Part shown: one piece after another, positions 1 to 7,865 of the stretch | How positions within the stretch are numbered: the first letter of the stretch is position 1 | Layout: every line of letters starts with the position of its first letter | From: Oscillibacter sp. UBA6647 | Lineage (GTDB): Bacteria; Bacillota; Clostridia; Oscillospirales; Oscillospiraceae | Direction of reading: 5' to 3' | NCBI GenBank assembly: GCA_002455655.1 | Contig: DKLF01000044.1 | Span: 1-60,361, forward strand | Length of the DNA: 60,361 nucleotides | Notes under the pieces: model-generated | Databases searched by the model: none | Told to the model about the DNA's origin: nothing | What the model saw: only the letters and a program-made list of their open reading frames with translations | Position numbers and translations under genes: made by a program

Positions 1-97
1 TTAGCACCTGCACCTCGCCCATAATCTCCTGCTTTTGAGCGGCCAGCTTAGAATCCATGATCTCGGTAATTGCCTGCAAATCTTTTTCATCCAGCAT
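1..97 (-). CDS. Partial small charged protein, cut by window edge
   Basis: Thirty-two codons are visible on the minus strand from an ATG at 97, preceded by an AGGAGG-type ribosome binding site at about 105-110. The visible part (starting MLDEKDLQAITEIMDSK) is charged and helical, and the gene runs out of the window. It follows the DUF6809 and DUF3846 genes in the same direction. No family is recognised; short coiled-coil proteins of this kind are common in mobile elements of gut Clostridia. Confidence 0.5.
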   Translation of the reverse strand, partial: MLDEKDLQAITEIMDSKLAAQKQEIMGEVQVL

Positions 98-180
98 ACC
101 ATCGCCTCCTGTCATTTAAATTATATCGGCACTCTGCCGGATTGTCAACCTCAAGCCTTTTGCTGCTGCGCCCTGTAACC

Positions 181-483
181 TCAGTCCCTGCCTTGCCCGG
201 GAGCCTGCCGCCCATTGGAATGGTCCCGCGCGGCATACAGGTCGGCCGCAAGGCCCGCCGCAATGCGAAAGCCGTCCTCAAATGCCAGCTTCATCATAAG
301 GAGATTCAAATCTGCATTGGCGTTGGCGAAAGCGTCCAGCTGTTTCTTGCCCGTGCCATCCAGCGTTGACCCAAGGGCATCTTCGGCATCCGCCAGATTC
401 TGCATCAAAGGGCGAATGCGCGGGTCGCGGCGGCTGTCCAGATCACAGGGATGCAGGTTTCCGTAAAATAAATCCTCCAGCAT
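181..483 (-). CDS. DUF6809 family protein
   Basis: A 100-aa protein beginning MLEDLFYGNLHP, the typical opening of the DUF6809 family of gut Clostridia, whose function is unknown. The rest is helical and ends in a charged tail. The start at 483 has a GGGAGG ribosome binding site and lies 3 nt after the stop of the DUF3846 gene, so the two are co-transcribed. Proteins of this family usually sit on integrative elements beside DUF3846 proteins, as here. No catalytic motif is visible. Confidence 0.75.
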   Translation of the reverse strand: MLEDLFYGNLHPCDLDSRRDPRIRPLMQNLADAEDALGSTLDGTGKKQLDAFANANADLNLLMMKLAFEDGFRIAAGLAADLYAARDHSNGRQAPGQGRD

Positions 484-486
484 AGC

Positions 487-864
487 TCACACCTCCCTGA
501 CCGGCACCGCGACGATTTGCCCGTTCAGCCGGAGAAATATTTCGGGGAACTGAAATCGTGTGGCATAGGCGTTCAGCTGCTCCTCGGTCAGCGAGACAAA
601 ATTCTCTGCATCCGCCGGAGCACCGCAGAGGAAGAATGTCCCGGCGATAATCTCATAGACAGCGCCGGTGGCGTCTTCGCGTAGCGCCCGGTTCAGGGGC
701 AGACCCAGCAGCTTGCCGTCATCGTTGCAGACCAGCGCAATTTCTTCCGCAAAGGGGTAAATTGCCTGAATCGTTCCGCCCACCAGCGCCTGCATGGATT
801 TCAGGGAGCCGTCGAGCTCCATCGTGCGCGGAGCCTTTTCAGGCTCAATTAAAAGTATTTTCAT
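487..864 (-). CDS. DUF3846 domain-containing protein
   Basis: A 125-aa protein with the usual DUF3846 layout: an MKILLIEP opening, the IQAIYPF segment near residue 33, the LLGLPLNRALR segment near residue 52 and the IIAGTFFLCGAP segment near residue 73. The family is of unknown function and common on conjugative elements and plasmids of Firmicutes. The start at 864 has a strong AGGAGG site. It heads a small minus-strand operon with the DUF6809 gene and the partial gene at the window edge. Confidence 0.85.
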   Translation of the reverse strand: MKILLIEPEKAPRTMELDGSLKSMQALVGGTIQAIYPFAEEIALVCNDDGKLLGLPLNRALREDATGAVYEIIAGTFFLCGAPADAENFVSLTEEQLNAYATRFQFPEIFLRLNGQIVAVPVREV

Positions 865-887
865 AGTCAGTCCTCCTGCATAAAAGG

Positions 888-921
888 AACCCGCAGAGCC
901 GTTTGAAAAGCTCTGCGGGTT
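888..921 (-). terminator. Hairpin between the 771-aa gene and the DUF3846 gene
   Basis: A perfect 12-bp stem (888-899 with 910-921) lies between the stop of the 771-aa gene at 1037 and the DUF3846 start at 864. On the minus strand it is followed only by a short T-rich run, so it could terminate transcription of the upstream gene or act as a partial terminator. Confidence 0.5.
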
Positions 922-1036
922 GATATATAGTAGTTCATTGCTTTTTGTGCGAAATTTGGAATCCGAGTCTGTCCCGCTGCGGCAGCCAAAGCTGAAAGAG
1001 AGCGTCCTTCTCTGCTCGGTGCAGCGGATTTTTTCA

Positions 1037-3352
1037 TCAGCCGCCGTTGACGAGGAAGTATAGCGCCACTGCCGCTACCGCCAGCACAATCAAGATGGTG
1101 CGCAGAATTTTCCCAAAGGTCCAGTTTTTGATGCGCTCCACATTTTCTTCGGAATTTTCCTCGTTAAAGTTCAGTTGAGAGACAGAGAACGGGATGGCAC
1201 TGCCAATGACGTAGCCCACGTAGTAGCCAACGCTGGCGTGCTGTGTGCAGGTCAGTACCAGCGAGACCAGATATTTGGGGATGACCACAAACATCTGCTT
1301 GCATACCTGCCAGAAGAACCCGAAGAAGCACCAGAGAATATTGCCGGCCAAGCCGTGGTCGAAACCGGCCATATACTCGTGAAAGCCCACGGTGAACATC
1401 TCCCCGATACTTCGCCCGAACACCGCCAGACCATTTATTAGGCCGTCCAGAAAGCTCAGCTCAGGGACGACCTCACGACCCTGCACCAACAGCGATGTGT
1501 GTAAAACCACCACGTCCTTTTGGGCAAATTCCGGGGTGGCAGCAATCGCGAAGAAGAAGCTCCCAATGATAATGGCGAGTATGACAACGGTACTGAAGTT
1601 TGAGAAGGTTTTTGCGGTCGTCAGCTCTTTGGCGTTTTCGTATTGGAACAGCTCGTCGTTCAGCTCCTGCCTGACCTCCTCCGAAAAATCGCCCTGTTGG
1701 ATTCGCTGCCGGAGCGCGTCCGCATTTCTGCGGAGGTCTTCCGAGATAAATTCCTCCCGAATTTCCTCATACGTATGCTGCGCCGCTGCGGCTGCGTCTC
1801 TGGTGGGATATTCTCTGCCCAGCGCTGTCCGGCAGGACAGGTCAATCTGCGCCAGCTCCTGCTGCACCTCCGTCAGATAAACCCGTCGGATGGGATTGTC
1901 CACCTGCTTCAGCTCCTGCTGAAATGCCAGCAATTTGGCCTCCATTTCATCCTCTGCGCGCTGGCAGTCCAGCAGCTGGCGGTGCAGACGGTCTGCCTCC
2001 TGCCGCATTCTGGCGGCCTCGTCTACATTCGCGCAGAGAATGGGCGCGACATTGGGCAGCAGTGGATCGACTGACCGCATCTGGTCGATCAATTCACGCT
2101 CTCTGTCTCGCAGAATCTGCTGATACTTTGCGCCGACTTTCGTTTGGTATCCGGACAGCGCTCGACATCCCGACTGCACCGACGCGAGACGCTCAAAATC
2201 GGTCTGCTGCATGATGGGGAGAATTTCATTCAGCTCCGCCCGCGCCCTGTCCGCTTCCTCACGGGTGGTAAATTCCAGCTCCTCCACCGTGCGGTATGCC
2301 CGGTCGAACTGCGCCACCGCGTCGTCGATGCGGCGCATGTCCACCGTCTCCTCGCAAAGACCCAGCTGTCGGCTGTATTCCCGCACCTGACGCTGGGCGT
2401 GAACGGCCTGTTCCTCCGTCTCCAATGACAGAGACGCGGCAAAGTGGTGTAGCTGCTCCGCTTTCTTTTCACGGATGGCGCTCATTCCAAAATAGTCCGC
2501 CACCCGCTCTAGATTTCCGTCCGTATCGCCAAAGCGCTCCAGCATGTAAAGGTACCACTGGGGATGATAGGGATTCAGCTCCAGCGCCTGCATGAGCATG
2601 TCCAGCGCCCGCTGGGGGTCGGCGACCTTCTGCGCGTTCTGCACCATGGCGGCTGCGGCCCGGGCTGCTTCGGGCGTTACCATCCCGTTGGATGCCGTCG
2701 CGTCCCCGCTAAACTGCTTTAGCGCCGCGATGAGGGCATAGTGGCAGGTGAACGCCGTTCTGCCAACGCCCTGTTGCAAAGTGCCAAGTGTGTCCGGGTC
2801 GCGGAAGACCTTTGATTTTTTGGAGCTGGCGGCAATGCTGGACGTGATTTTTCCCAAGCCGTTGATCAGCATGTGCCCCGCACCCAGCGCCATATTCATG
2901 GCTCCCGCTGTCGCCATCCCCTTGACCGCTCCGGAAAAGCCAAAACCGCCGCCGATCACTCTGCCCCGGTTCTGGCGGCGTTCTCGGCGGTACTGATCCA
3001 AGTCCTCCTCGCTCAGCACGATTTCCGCATATTGGTCGCGGATTTTCATATAGCAGGGCGACCACGCGTCTATCTGTTCGCCGTATGTATCCAGCAGAAG
3101 CTGTGTGTCCACCGTGAGCACATCGTGCTCCATGAGGATTGCCACGCAGTGCTCCAGCACCGGCTGCAGCGCTTTCTGAAATTGCTCCGGGGCGTTTTGA
3201 ATGACATCCTCCAAGGAGGCGTTGCTCTGATAAAGCTCCGTAAACCGGGATACCGCCTGATCGGCCAGACTGGAAAATTCTTTGCGGCAGCTGTTATACG
3301 CGATGCGCTCTGCGCTGGGTGAAAAGCCCCTCTGCATGATCGACAGTTCCAT
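1037..3352 (-). CDS. 771-aa membrane-anchored coiled-coil protein, unknown function
   Basis: No family is recognised. Visible layout: a helical N-terminus; a Gly/Ala-rich, glycine-zipper-like stretch near residues 133-170; a TPR-like segment near 245-275 (ALDMLMQALELNPYHPQWY); a long charged coiled coil from about 280 to 580; then several membrane segments, one near 590-610, a hydrophobic region near 635-715, and a C-terminal helix at about 748-768. It is probably a membrane protein with a large cytoplasmic coiled-coil domain. The first ATG (3352) is used, but the ATG five codons later also has a plausible ribosome binding site. It sits alone between an XRE regulator and small DUF genes in an accessory-looking region. 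Confidence 0.7.
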   Translation of the reverse strand: MELSIMQRGFSPSAERIAYNSCRKEFSSLADQAVSRFTELYQSNASLEDVIQNAPEQFQKALQPVLEHCVAILMEHDVLTVDTQLLLDTYGEQIDAWSPCYMKIRDQYAEIVLSEEDLDQYRRERRQNRGRVIGGGFGFSGAVKGMATAGAMNMALGAGHMLINGLGKITSSIAASSKKSKVFRDPDTLGTLQQGVGRTAFTCHYALIAALKQFSGDATASNGMVTPEAARAAAAMVQNAQKVADPQRALDMLMQALELNPYHPQWYLYMLERFGDTDGNLERVADYFGMSAIREKKAEQLHHFAASLSLETEEQAVHAQRQVREYSRQLGLCEETVDMRRIDDAVAQFDRAYRTVEELEFTTREEADRARAELNEILPIMQQTDFERLASVQSGCRALSGYQTKVGAKYQQILRDRERELIDQMRSVDPLLPNVAPILCANVDEAARMRQEADRLHRQLLDCQRAEDEMEAKLLAFQQELKQVDNPIRRVYLTEVQQELAQIDLSCRTALGREYPTRDAAAAAQHTYEEIREEFISEDLRRNADALRQRIQQGDFSEEVRQELNDELFQYENAKELTTAKTFSNFSTVVILAIIIGSFFFAIAATPEFAQKDVVVLHTSLLVQGREVVPELSFLDGLINGLAVFGRSIGEMFTVGFHEYMAGFDHGLAGNILWCFFGFFWQVCKQMFVVIPKYLVSLVLTCTQHASVGYYVGYVIGSAIPFSVSQLNFNEENSEENVERIKNWTFGKILRTILIVLAVAAVALYFLVNGG

Positions 3353-3497
3353 TCATCCGGTACTGATCGCGGAAACGATCCTGTACCCACCCTCCATTTC
3401 ATGTAATATATTTTTAAATATATAACTTATATTTAAAAATGTAAATAAAATTGCGATATTTTGCTAACCTATTTCAAAAGAGATAGGTGGTTGGCTT

Positions 3498-3785
3498 ATG
3501 ACAGTTGGAGAACGCATCACACAGCTCCGCGAGCAGCGCGGGTACACGACCAACAAGCTTGCAAACGAATCCGGCCTTTCGCAGAGCTTTGTGCGGGCTG
3601 TGGAGCTGGGAGAAAAGGGAATCACCGTGGTGAATTTGGAGTATCTGTGCAAGGTGCTGGATGTGAGCTTGCAGGACTTTTTTTCCTACACCGGCAGCGA
3701 GGTTCGCGGTGAATTGACCGCGCTGGTTTCAGAGCTGACGCAGGAGCAGCAGGCGGCGCTGTGCGCCTTTTTGAAAACAATGTAA
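3498..3785 (+). CDS. XRE-family transcriptional regulator
   Basis: A 95-aa protein with an N-terminal Cro/C1-type helix-turn-helix at about residues 5-62 (TTNKLANESGLSQSFVRAVE, then LEYLCKVLDVSLQDFF) and a short helical tail. This is the usual size for a stand-alone XRE repressor of a mobile element. The start has an AGGTGG ribosome binding site 9-10 nt upstream. It is divergent from the 771-aa gene, with an AT-rich 145-bp gap suited to a shared control region, and it probably regulates this accessory block. Confidence 0.88.
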   Translation: MTVGERITQLREQRGYTTNKLANESGLSQSFVRAVELGEKGITVVNLEYLCKVLDVSLQDFFSYTGSEVRGELTALVSELTQEQQAALCAFLKTM

Positions 3786-3791
3786 ACGATT

Positions 3792-3823
3792 GGGCGGGTA
3801 TCCTTTTTGCGTGATACCCGCCC
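3792..3823. terminator. Terminator between convergent genes
   Basis: An 11-bp GC-rich stem (3792-3802 with 3813-3823) lies just after the XRE stop codon and before the stop of the convergent amidotransferase gene. A short A/T run on each side makes it a likely bidirectional terminator. Confidence 0.7.
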
Positions 3824-3893
3824 CCAATTTACTTGATATTGCCACTGCTGTCGGCTCGGAGATCGGGATGAACTGCTTACTGCCTGCATGCTC

Positions 3894-4829
3894 TCAACAT
3901 TCCCCACAGTACAGAAAGTCCTCCACGTCCTCCGGCGAAAAGCCCTGCTGGAGCAGCGTGTCGATGTCCTCTGGGGCGTAGCCGAAGGATGACGCCACCG
4001 CCCGCAGCTCTGCGAGGTACTCCTCGTCCCAGCGGGGGACGAGCCGCGAGCGGTCATCCGAACACGCCCTGTCAGAGCAGAAGTCGCCGTACCACGGCAG
4101 AAACAGATTCCTGTCGTCGAACGTGCTGCGGGAAATTTCGCCGTTTGGGGAGATTTTCAGCAGCTCTCCGCAGTCTGCCGGAACGCGCGCCTGCTTCTCG
4201 CGGCCCAATCGCAGCTTATCCAGTGCGCGGCGGAGGATTTCCTCGGTGGACGCGTAGAGATAGAATCCAAGCCGGGGAAAGTCCAGCAGGCACAGGGGAT
4301 TGTTGCCCTTGATGAAGTAAAGATTGTCAGAACCGTCCAGAATCGTGATGGTAAACGAGCCCTCCAGATGCTCCGCCATGAAGCGCAGCGCGTCCCAATC
4401 CAGCCCGTGCTTTTTCTCCAGCAGCTGCGCGGACACGTAGGAATCGGTCTGAATCTTGCTGTCAGGCAGCCGATATTGCCGTTTCAGCGCATCGTCGTTG
4501 TGGAGAATGCCGTTGTGCGCCAGCGCAAAGGGTATCTGTCCCGCCACGCCCCGAAACGGGTGATTGTTGCAATTTCGTTTGGCGTTTCCCTGCGTCGTCA
4601 TCCGCGTGTGACCCATCACCACCGCCGCATCCGGCGGAAGCGCCATGCCCAGCCGGTGGGCGGGTACGGGCCTTTTGTAGATGTGCAGAACGCCCCGGGA
4701 GTTGTAGGCAATGCCGCTGGCATCGGTTCCTCTGACCTCGCATTCGGCGGCAAGAGTCGTCAGAATTTGATGCTTCCGTTTTTGCGACAGGACGTGTCCA
4801 TAGTCCACCATTCCAAAGAGACAGCACAT
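3894..4829 (-). CDS. Class-II glutamine amidotransferase-like protein (Ntn hydrolase)
   Basis: A 311-aa protein starting MCCLFG, so Cys2 becomes the N-terminal nucleophile after Met removal, as in GlmS/PurF-type glutaminase domains. Other family segments are the GHTRMTTQG motif near residue 88 and LAHNGILHND near 123. The downstream synthase domain of GlmS, PurF or AsnB is absent, so this is a stand-alone glutaminase that would supply ammonia to a partner. The start at 4829 has a GGAGG site 7-8 nt upstream; a longer frame reaches 4994 but overlaps the preceding gene. The start is 2 nt after the amidoligase stop, which implies coupled translation and a shared product. Confidence 0.85.
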   Translation of the reverse strand: MCCLFGMVDYGHVLSQKRKHQILTTLAAECEVRGTDASGIAYNSRGVLHIYKRPVPAHRLGMALPPDAAVVMGHTRMTTQGNAKRNCNNHPFRGVAGQIPFALAHNGILHNDDALKRQYRLPDSKIQTDSYVSAQLLEKKHGLDWDALRFMAEHLEGSFTITILDGSDNLYFIKGNNPLCLLDFPRLGFYLYASTEEILRRALDKLRLGREKQARVPADCGELLKISPNGEISRSTFDDRNLFLPWYGDFCSDRACSDDRSRLVPRWDEEYLAELRAVASSFGYAPEDIDTLLQQGFSPEDVEDFLYCGEC

Positions 4830-4831
4830 AC

Positions 4832-5938
4832 TCACACCTCCTCCGCCGCGGAGAGCGGCTCGTTGACATACAACCGCCGTTCCTTCAGATACTGGATTAG
4901 CTCTGGGTGCCGTTGGGGCGATAAATGGGATACAAACTCCGTCCAAGTCAACTCCGACATTTCTCCGTCTGAACAGGAAATCGCCACGCTGCAAAGCTCC
5001 GCAACGAGCTCCAGCGTGGCGATCAGTGTGTTGTATTTCAGAGTTCCGCGGAAAATGCGAAATTCAATGGTGCGGTCGTTGGTGAGGTTGACGCAGGCGT
5101 AGCGCCCGGCGCAGGAGGCTTTCGCGCTGTCCAGAACCTCCTTGGGGCTGTCCTTCCGTCCATAGCGGGCCGCCCATTTCTCCAGCTGCCGTTTCGTGCG
5201 CCGGGAGAATCGCAGCAGCTCATTCCAGTGGTTTTCCACGAAGAAGAGAATGCGGGCGATGGCGGCTTCCTGCGCCTCCTCAGTTTCGCCAAAGCTGTTG
5301 CGGTTGACGTGGACGTGCAGGCCGCAGGTCTCCGCGCGGTGGCTGTAATAGCCCTCTGCCAATGCCGCCTCCATTACGGCGGCCCACGGCATCCGCGTCT
5401 TGTGATAGTCCAGCGTCATGGGGTGGGTCACGATCTCCATTCCCTCGTTCAGAGAGCCGTCGTGCTTGATGTAGATGTGCTCCGCGTCCCGGTTTCCAAT
5501 GGCCATCAGCTTTTTCGCCACAGAGTCCCGTTCGCCGCCGTCGTCGATCTCCAGCTCCACGCCCAGATAACAGGGGCCTTCGCCGTAAAAGATGGGAGCG
5601 GGCTTGTAGTAGTAGGACTGGATTCCCCCACGGTGCTGGTCGACGCAGTTGTCGCAGTAGGGGACGTCGCTGTCGTCGTCCACGTAGTACGTATCGTCGC
5701 CCCGGATCAAGCGACCGCAATCGGCGCAGCGGTGGTAGTAGTCATCATAGCAATCCTGACAGAGTATGGTGTTGGAATCGCCCTCGCTGTCGTCGGACCA
5801 GATGCGCTCGCCACAGCGGTCGCAGACGGCGGTCAGCTCCTCAAGGCAGGTCTCACACAGTGTTTGCTCGTCAAAAATGGTCTGCGCTCCAATGGGAAAT
5901 TCCGCGCCGCAGTGGTCACAGGTAAAGGTTTCCATCAT
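4832..5938 (-). CDS. Amidoligase-family protein with N-terminal CxxC zinc-binding region
   Basis: A 368-aa protein. Residues 1-100 contain six CxxC pairs (first at about 7-10), suggesting three LIM-like or treble-clef zinc sites. The rest carries the marks of the glutamine-synthetase-fold amidoligase family (Amidoligase_2): YLGVELEID near 122, HDGSLNEGMEIVTHP near 160, CGLHVHV near 207 and IEFRIFRGTL near 287. Such enzymes are predicted to form peptide or amide bonds using ATP. The start at 5938 has a GGAGG site 8 nt upstream. It is directly followed by a class-II glutaminase gene, so a glutamine-dependent amide ligase pair is likely. Substrate unknown. Confidence 0.85.
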   Translation of the reverse strand: MMETFTCDHCGAEFPIGAQTIFDEQTLCETCLEELTAVCDRCGERIWSDDSEGDSNTILCQDCYDDYYHRCADCGRLIRGDDTYYVDDDSDVPYCDNCVDQHRGGIQSYYYKPAPIFYGEGPCYLGVELEIDDGGERDSVAKKLMAIGNRDAEHIYIKHDGSLNEGMEIVTHPMTLDYHKTRMPWAAVMEAALAEGYYSHRAETCGLHVHVNRNSFGETEEAQEAAIARILFFVENHWNELLRFSRRTKRQLEKWAARYGRKDSPKEVLDSAKASCAGRYACVNLTNDRTIEFRIFRGTLKYNTLIATLELVAELCSVAISCSDGEMSELTWTEFVSHLSPQRHPELIQYLKERRLYVNEPLSAAEEV

Positions 5939-5964
5939 TTCAACTTCCTCCGTTATAACAAAAT

Positions 5965-5993
5965 GAGGCCCCGGGAAGCTATCCCGGGGCCTC
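5965..5993. terminator. Strong GC-rich hairpin upstream of the amidoligase gene
   Basis: A perfect 12-bp stem (5965-5976 with 5982-5993) with a 5-nt loop lies 27 nt upstream of the amidoligase start. On the minus strand it is followed by a short T-rich run. It may terminate an upstream minus-strand gene lost when the region to the right was rearranged, or attenuate the amidoligase operon. Confidence 0.5.
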
Positions 5994-6084
5994 TACTGGT
6001 ATAATATATATCCCGAAAAGCGGGGAATTCGGATTCCAGCGCGGGCAAGTTGGAGGTGAATGGGTGCCGAGGAGAGGGGAGAAA

Positions 6085-6231
6085 ATGCTGCAATTTTACA
6101 AATGCGTGGAGGGGGATAACAAGGAGCATGTATTTGTACCTGCTTGCTGTCTGGTTTATCACGTAGAAATCCGTCAATCTTTGACTTGCTACGGAGGTGA
6201 CCTTTCCAGAGGAACAAGACCGAATAGCTGA
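6085..6231 (+). CDS. Possible 48-aa small ORF, unknown
   Basis: An ATG at 6085 has a GGGGAG purine run just upstream and opens a 48-codon frame (starting MLQFYKCVEGDNKEH) with four cysteines. No family is recognised. It could be a small gene or the remnant of a larger one disrupted during insertion of the nearby IS. The good ribosome binding site is the only positive evidence. Confidence 0.25.
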   Translation: MLQFYKCVEGDNKEHVFVPACCLVYHVEIRQSLTCYGGDLSRGTRPNS

Positions 6232-6610
6232 AAAGGTTTAGCTAAAGAAAAACGAGATGTTGTATCAGATTCTATGTACCTGTCGTGGATGCTTCCTGCC
6301 CGACGGGATGGGAAAGTTTTGTGGGCAAGCATTACAGGGCACTACGGAGACTGATTTTGTGGCAGTGCAAATTGGGAATCGACTGTGTGCGCTGGCTTTG
6401 AACTACAGCGCCCGGGGCTGGGACAGGCGGTATCGCGTGGATGTGGTGGCGGCGCTGACAGTGATTGGGAGAAAATTAGGGAAATGCAGTATTTTACTGC
6501 AGAGTTGCTCAAAATCATAAAGAGTAGATAGTTTTCAGAATTTAAATAACTAAATAAATTGGATGTGAAAGAAAGACGATAAATGCCATAGGCCATGAAC
6601 TAAAATTAAT
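6232..6610. other. Gene-poor stretch left of the IS
   Basis: Nothing convincing is seen. An 87-codon plus-strand frame (6257-6520) has no clear ribosome binding site and no recognisable family. The last 100 bases before the IS are AT-rich. Confidence 0.4.
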
Positions 6611-6629
6611 ATAGGGCAATACCGCACAA
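6611..6629 (+). repeat. Target duplication and left inverted repeat of the IS
   Basis: The tetranucleotide ATAG (6611-6614) is followed by the 15-bp left terminal inverted repeat (6615-6629, starting ggcaat and ending gcacaa). It matches the right end at 14 of 15 positions. The same ATAG follows the right repeat, so this is a 4-bp target site duplication. Confidence 0.85.
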
Positions 6630-6672
6630 AAAATTAAGTGCAGTAAATGCTACAATGTGATAGAATAAATTT

Positions 6673-7649
6673 ATGGATAAACAAATGAGTCTGTCTGGCC
6701 TGAACGATGAATTAGCGCAGGTGCGGACAAAGAAGAGAGAGTTTCTTGAGCAGATTGAGCGCATTGTTCCGTGGGCAAATGGGTACCCATAATCAAGCCG
6801 TACTACTATGAGGGAGAGCGCGGGAACAAGCCCTATGAACTGGAACTGATGCTGCGGTTGTATCTGCTGCAAAATCTCTATAATTTGTCCGATAAAGCAA
6901 CGGTTGCCGAAGCGGTAGACAGCCGTGCCTTTTCGGATTTCTGCGGCGTGGACTCCAGCAATCAGGTGCCGGACGGTGGTACGCTGGGCCGCTTTCGGAA
7001 TATTCTCGTGCATAATGGTTTGCAGGAGCTGCTATTTGCTCAGGTGGTAAATCTTTTGCAACAAAAGGGCCTGCTCTTGAAGAAAGGCACCATTGTGGAC
7101 TCCACAAACATAGCCGCGCCGCCTTCTACGGAGAATCAGGAAAAGCAGTGGGACCCCGAGGCGCATCAGGTAAAAAAGGGTAATGAGTGGCACTTTGGCT
7201 ACAAAGCACATATTGGCGTGGACAAAGATAGTGGACTGGTTCACACGCTCAAAGTGACAGCCGCCCATGTCCATAATGTCACCATGACTTCCAAGCTGCT
7301 GACCGGAGAAGAAACAGTTGTATATCGAGACAGCGGTTACCTTGGAGCGGAAAAGCGTGATGACGCCATCGTGGAGAGCTATTCCGGTAAACACATTTGC
7401 TATAAGATAAATCGACGTCCCTCGCAGATTAAAAAGGGCTCTGCCAAATCGCGGGCCCAGCTTAAGCGCAGAGAGCATAAAAAATCATCCGTCTGGGCAA
7501 AAGCAGAGCATGTCTTTGGTGTTGTGAAAGGATTGCTTCGCTACCGAAAGACGCGATATCGAGGTCTGCGAAAACAGACCTCCAAATTGAATATGATGTT
7601 TGCGTTGGCAAATCTGATTTTGGCTGACAGGCGTTGCCTAGTTGCTTGA
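6673..7649 (+). pseudogene. IS5-family transposase, one frameshift near codon 34
   Basis: The N-terminus is read from the ATG at 6673 (MDKQMSLSGLNDELAQV) and stops at about 6792. The body continues in the -1 frame from 6771 (GKWVPIIKPYYYEG) to 7649. Joining them at the GTGGGCA near 6771-6777 restores the usual IS5 order of VPW followed by GKW. The DDE parts are present: TIVDSTN, VVYRDSGYLG, and an E-x6-K in KAEHVFGVVKG. The simplest reading is a one-base loss from a G run that inactivates the gene; a programmed -1 shift is possible but there is no obvious slippery heptamer. Confidence 0.8.
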
Positions 7650-7684
7650 TTTAGGTTGCCTCCGCAAGTAAATATCAGAGATTT

Positions 7685-7726
7685 TCCACACTGTCCGCCC
7701 GCACCCGCTGACAGTGTGGATTTTTT
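7685..7726 (+). terminator. Terminator of the IS transposase
   Basis: A perfect 11-bp stem (7685-7695 with 7710-7720) followed by six T residues, 36 nt after the transposase stop and inside the right end of the IS. Confidence 0.85.
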
Positions 7727-7732
7727 ACGCCG

Positions 7733-7747
7733 TTGTGCGGCATTGCC
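7733..7747 (-). repeat. Right inverted repeat of the IS
   Basis: Fifteen bases complementary to the left end with one mismatch, followed at 7748-7751 by the second copy of the ATAG target duplication. Confidence 0.85.
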
Positions 7748-7774
7748 ATAGTAGATTATTCAAAAACACAAACC

Positions 7775-7803
7775 TTGCCATAATAGTGCTAATATGATAT
7801 TAT
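7775..7803 (+). promoter_or_regulatory. Sigma-A-type promoter of the glycan operon
   Basis: A TTGCCA -35 box (7775-7780) and a TATTAT -10 box (7798-7803) are separated by 17 nt. The expected transcript start near 7810 lies downstream of the first in-frame ATG (7794), which supports a later translation start for the first glycosyltransferase. No strong terminator is seen in the following 27 kb of same-strand genes, so this is probably the main promoter of that operon. Confidence 0.65.
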
Positions 7804-7865
7804 TAACAAATAAAATGGCTAAATGGAATAATCAAGAGCACCGAGTAGAGAGGAAAGTGTCATTA

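Larger units (their letters stand above)
6615..7747 (+). mobile_element. IS5-family insertion sequence, 1133 bp
   Basis: The element is bounded by 15-bp imperfect inverted repeats (6615-6629 and 7733-7747) and a 4-bp ATAG duplication (6611-6614 and 7748-7751), so both ends are intact. It encodes one transposase, broken by a frameshift, and carries a terminator near its right end. Its right end lies 27 bp before the -35 box of the promoter of the glycan operon. Confidence 0.88.

Noticed and set aside
5228..6004. 258-codon plus-strand frame, Val-rich
   Set aside because: Opposite the amidoligase gene, whose motifs are convincing; the translation is an artefact of reversed acidic codons.
6257..6520. 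87-codon plus-strand frame
   Set aside because: No ribosome binding site, no family, mixed composition; described only as part of a gene-poor stretch.
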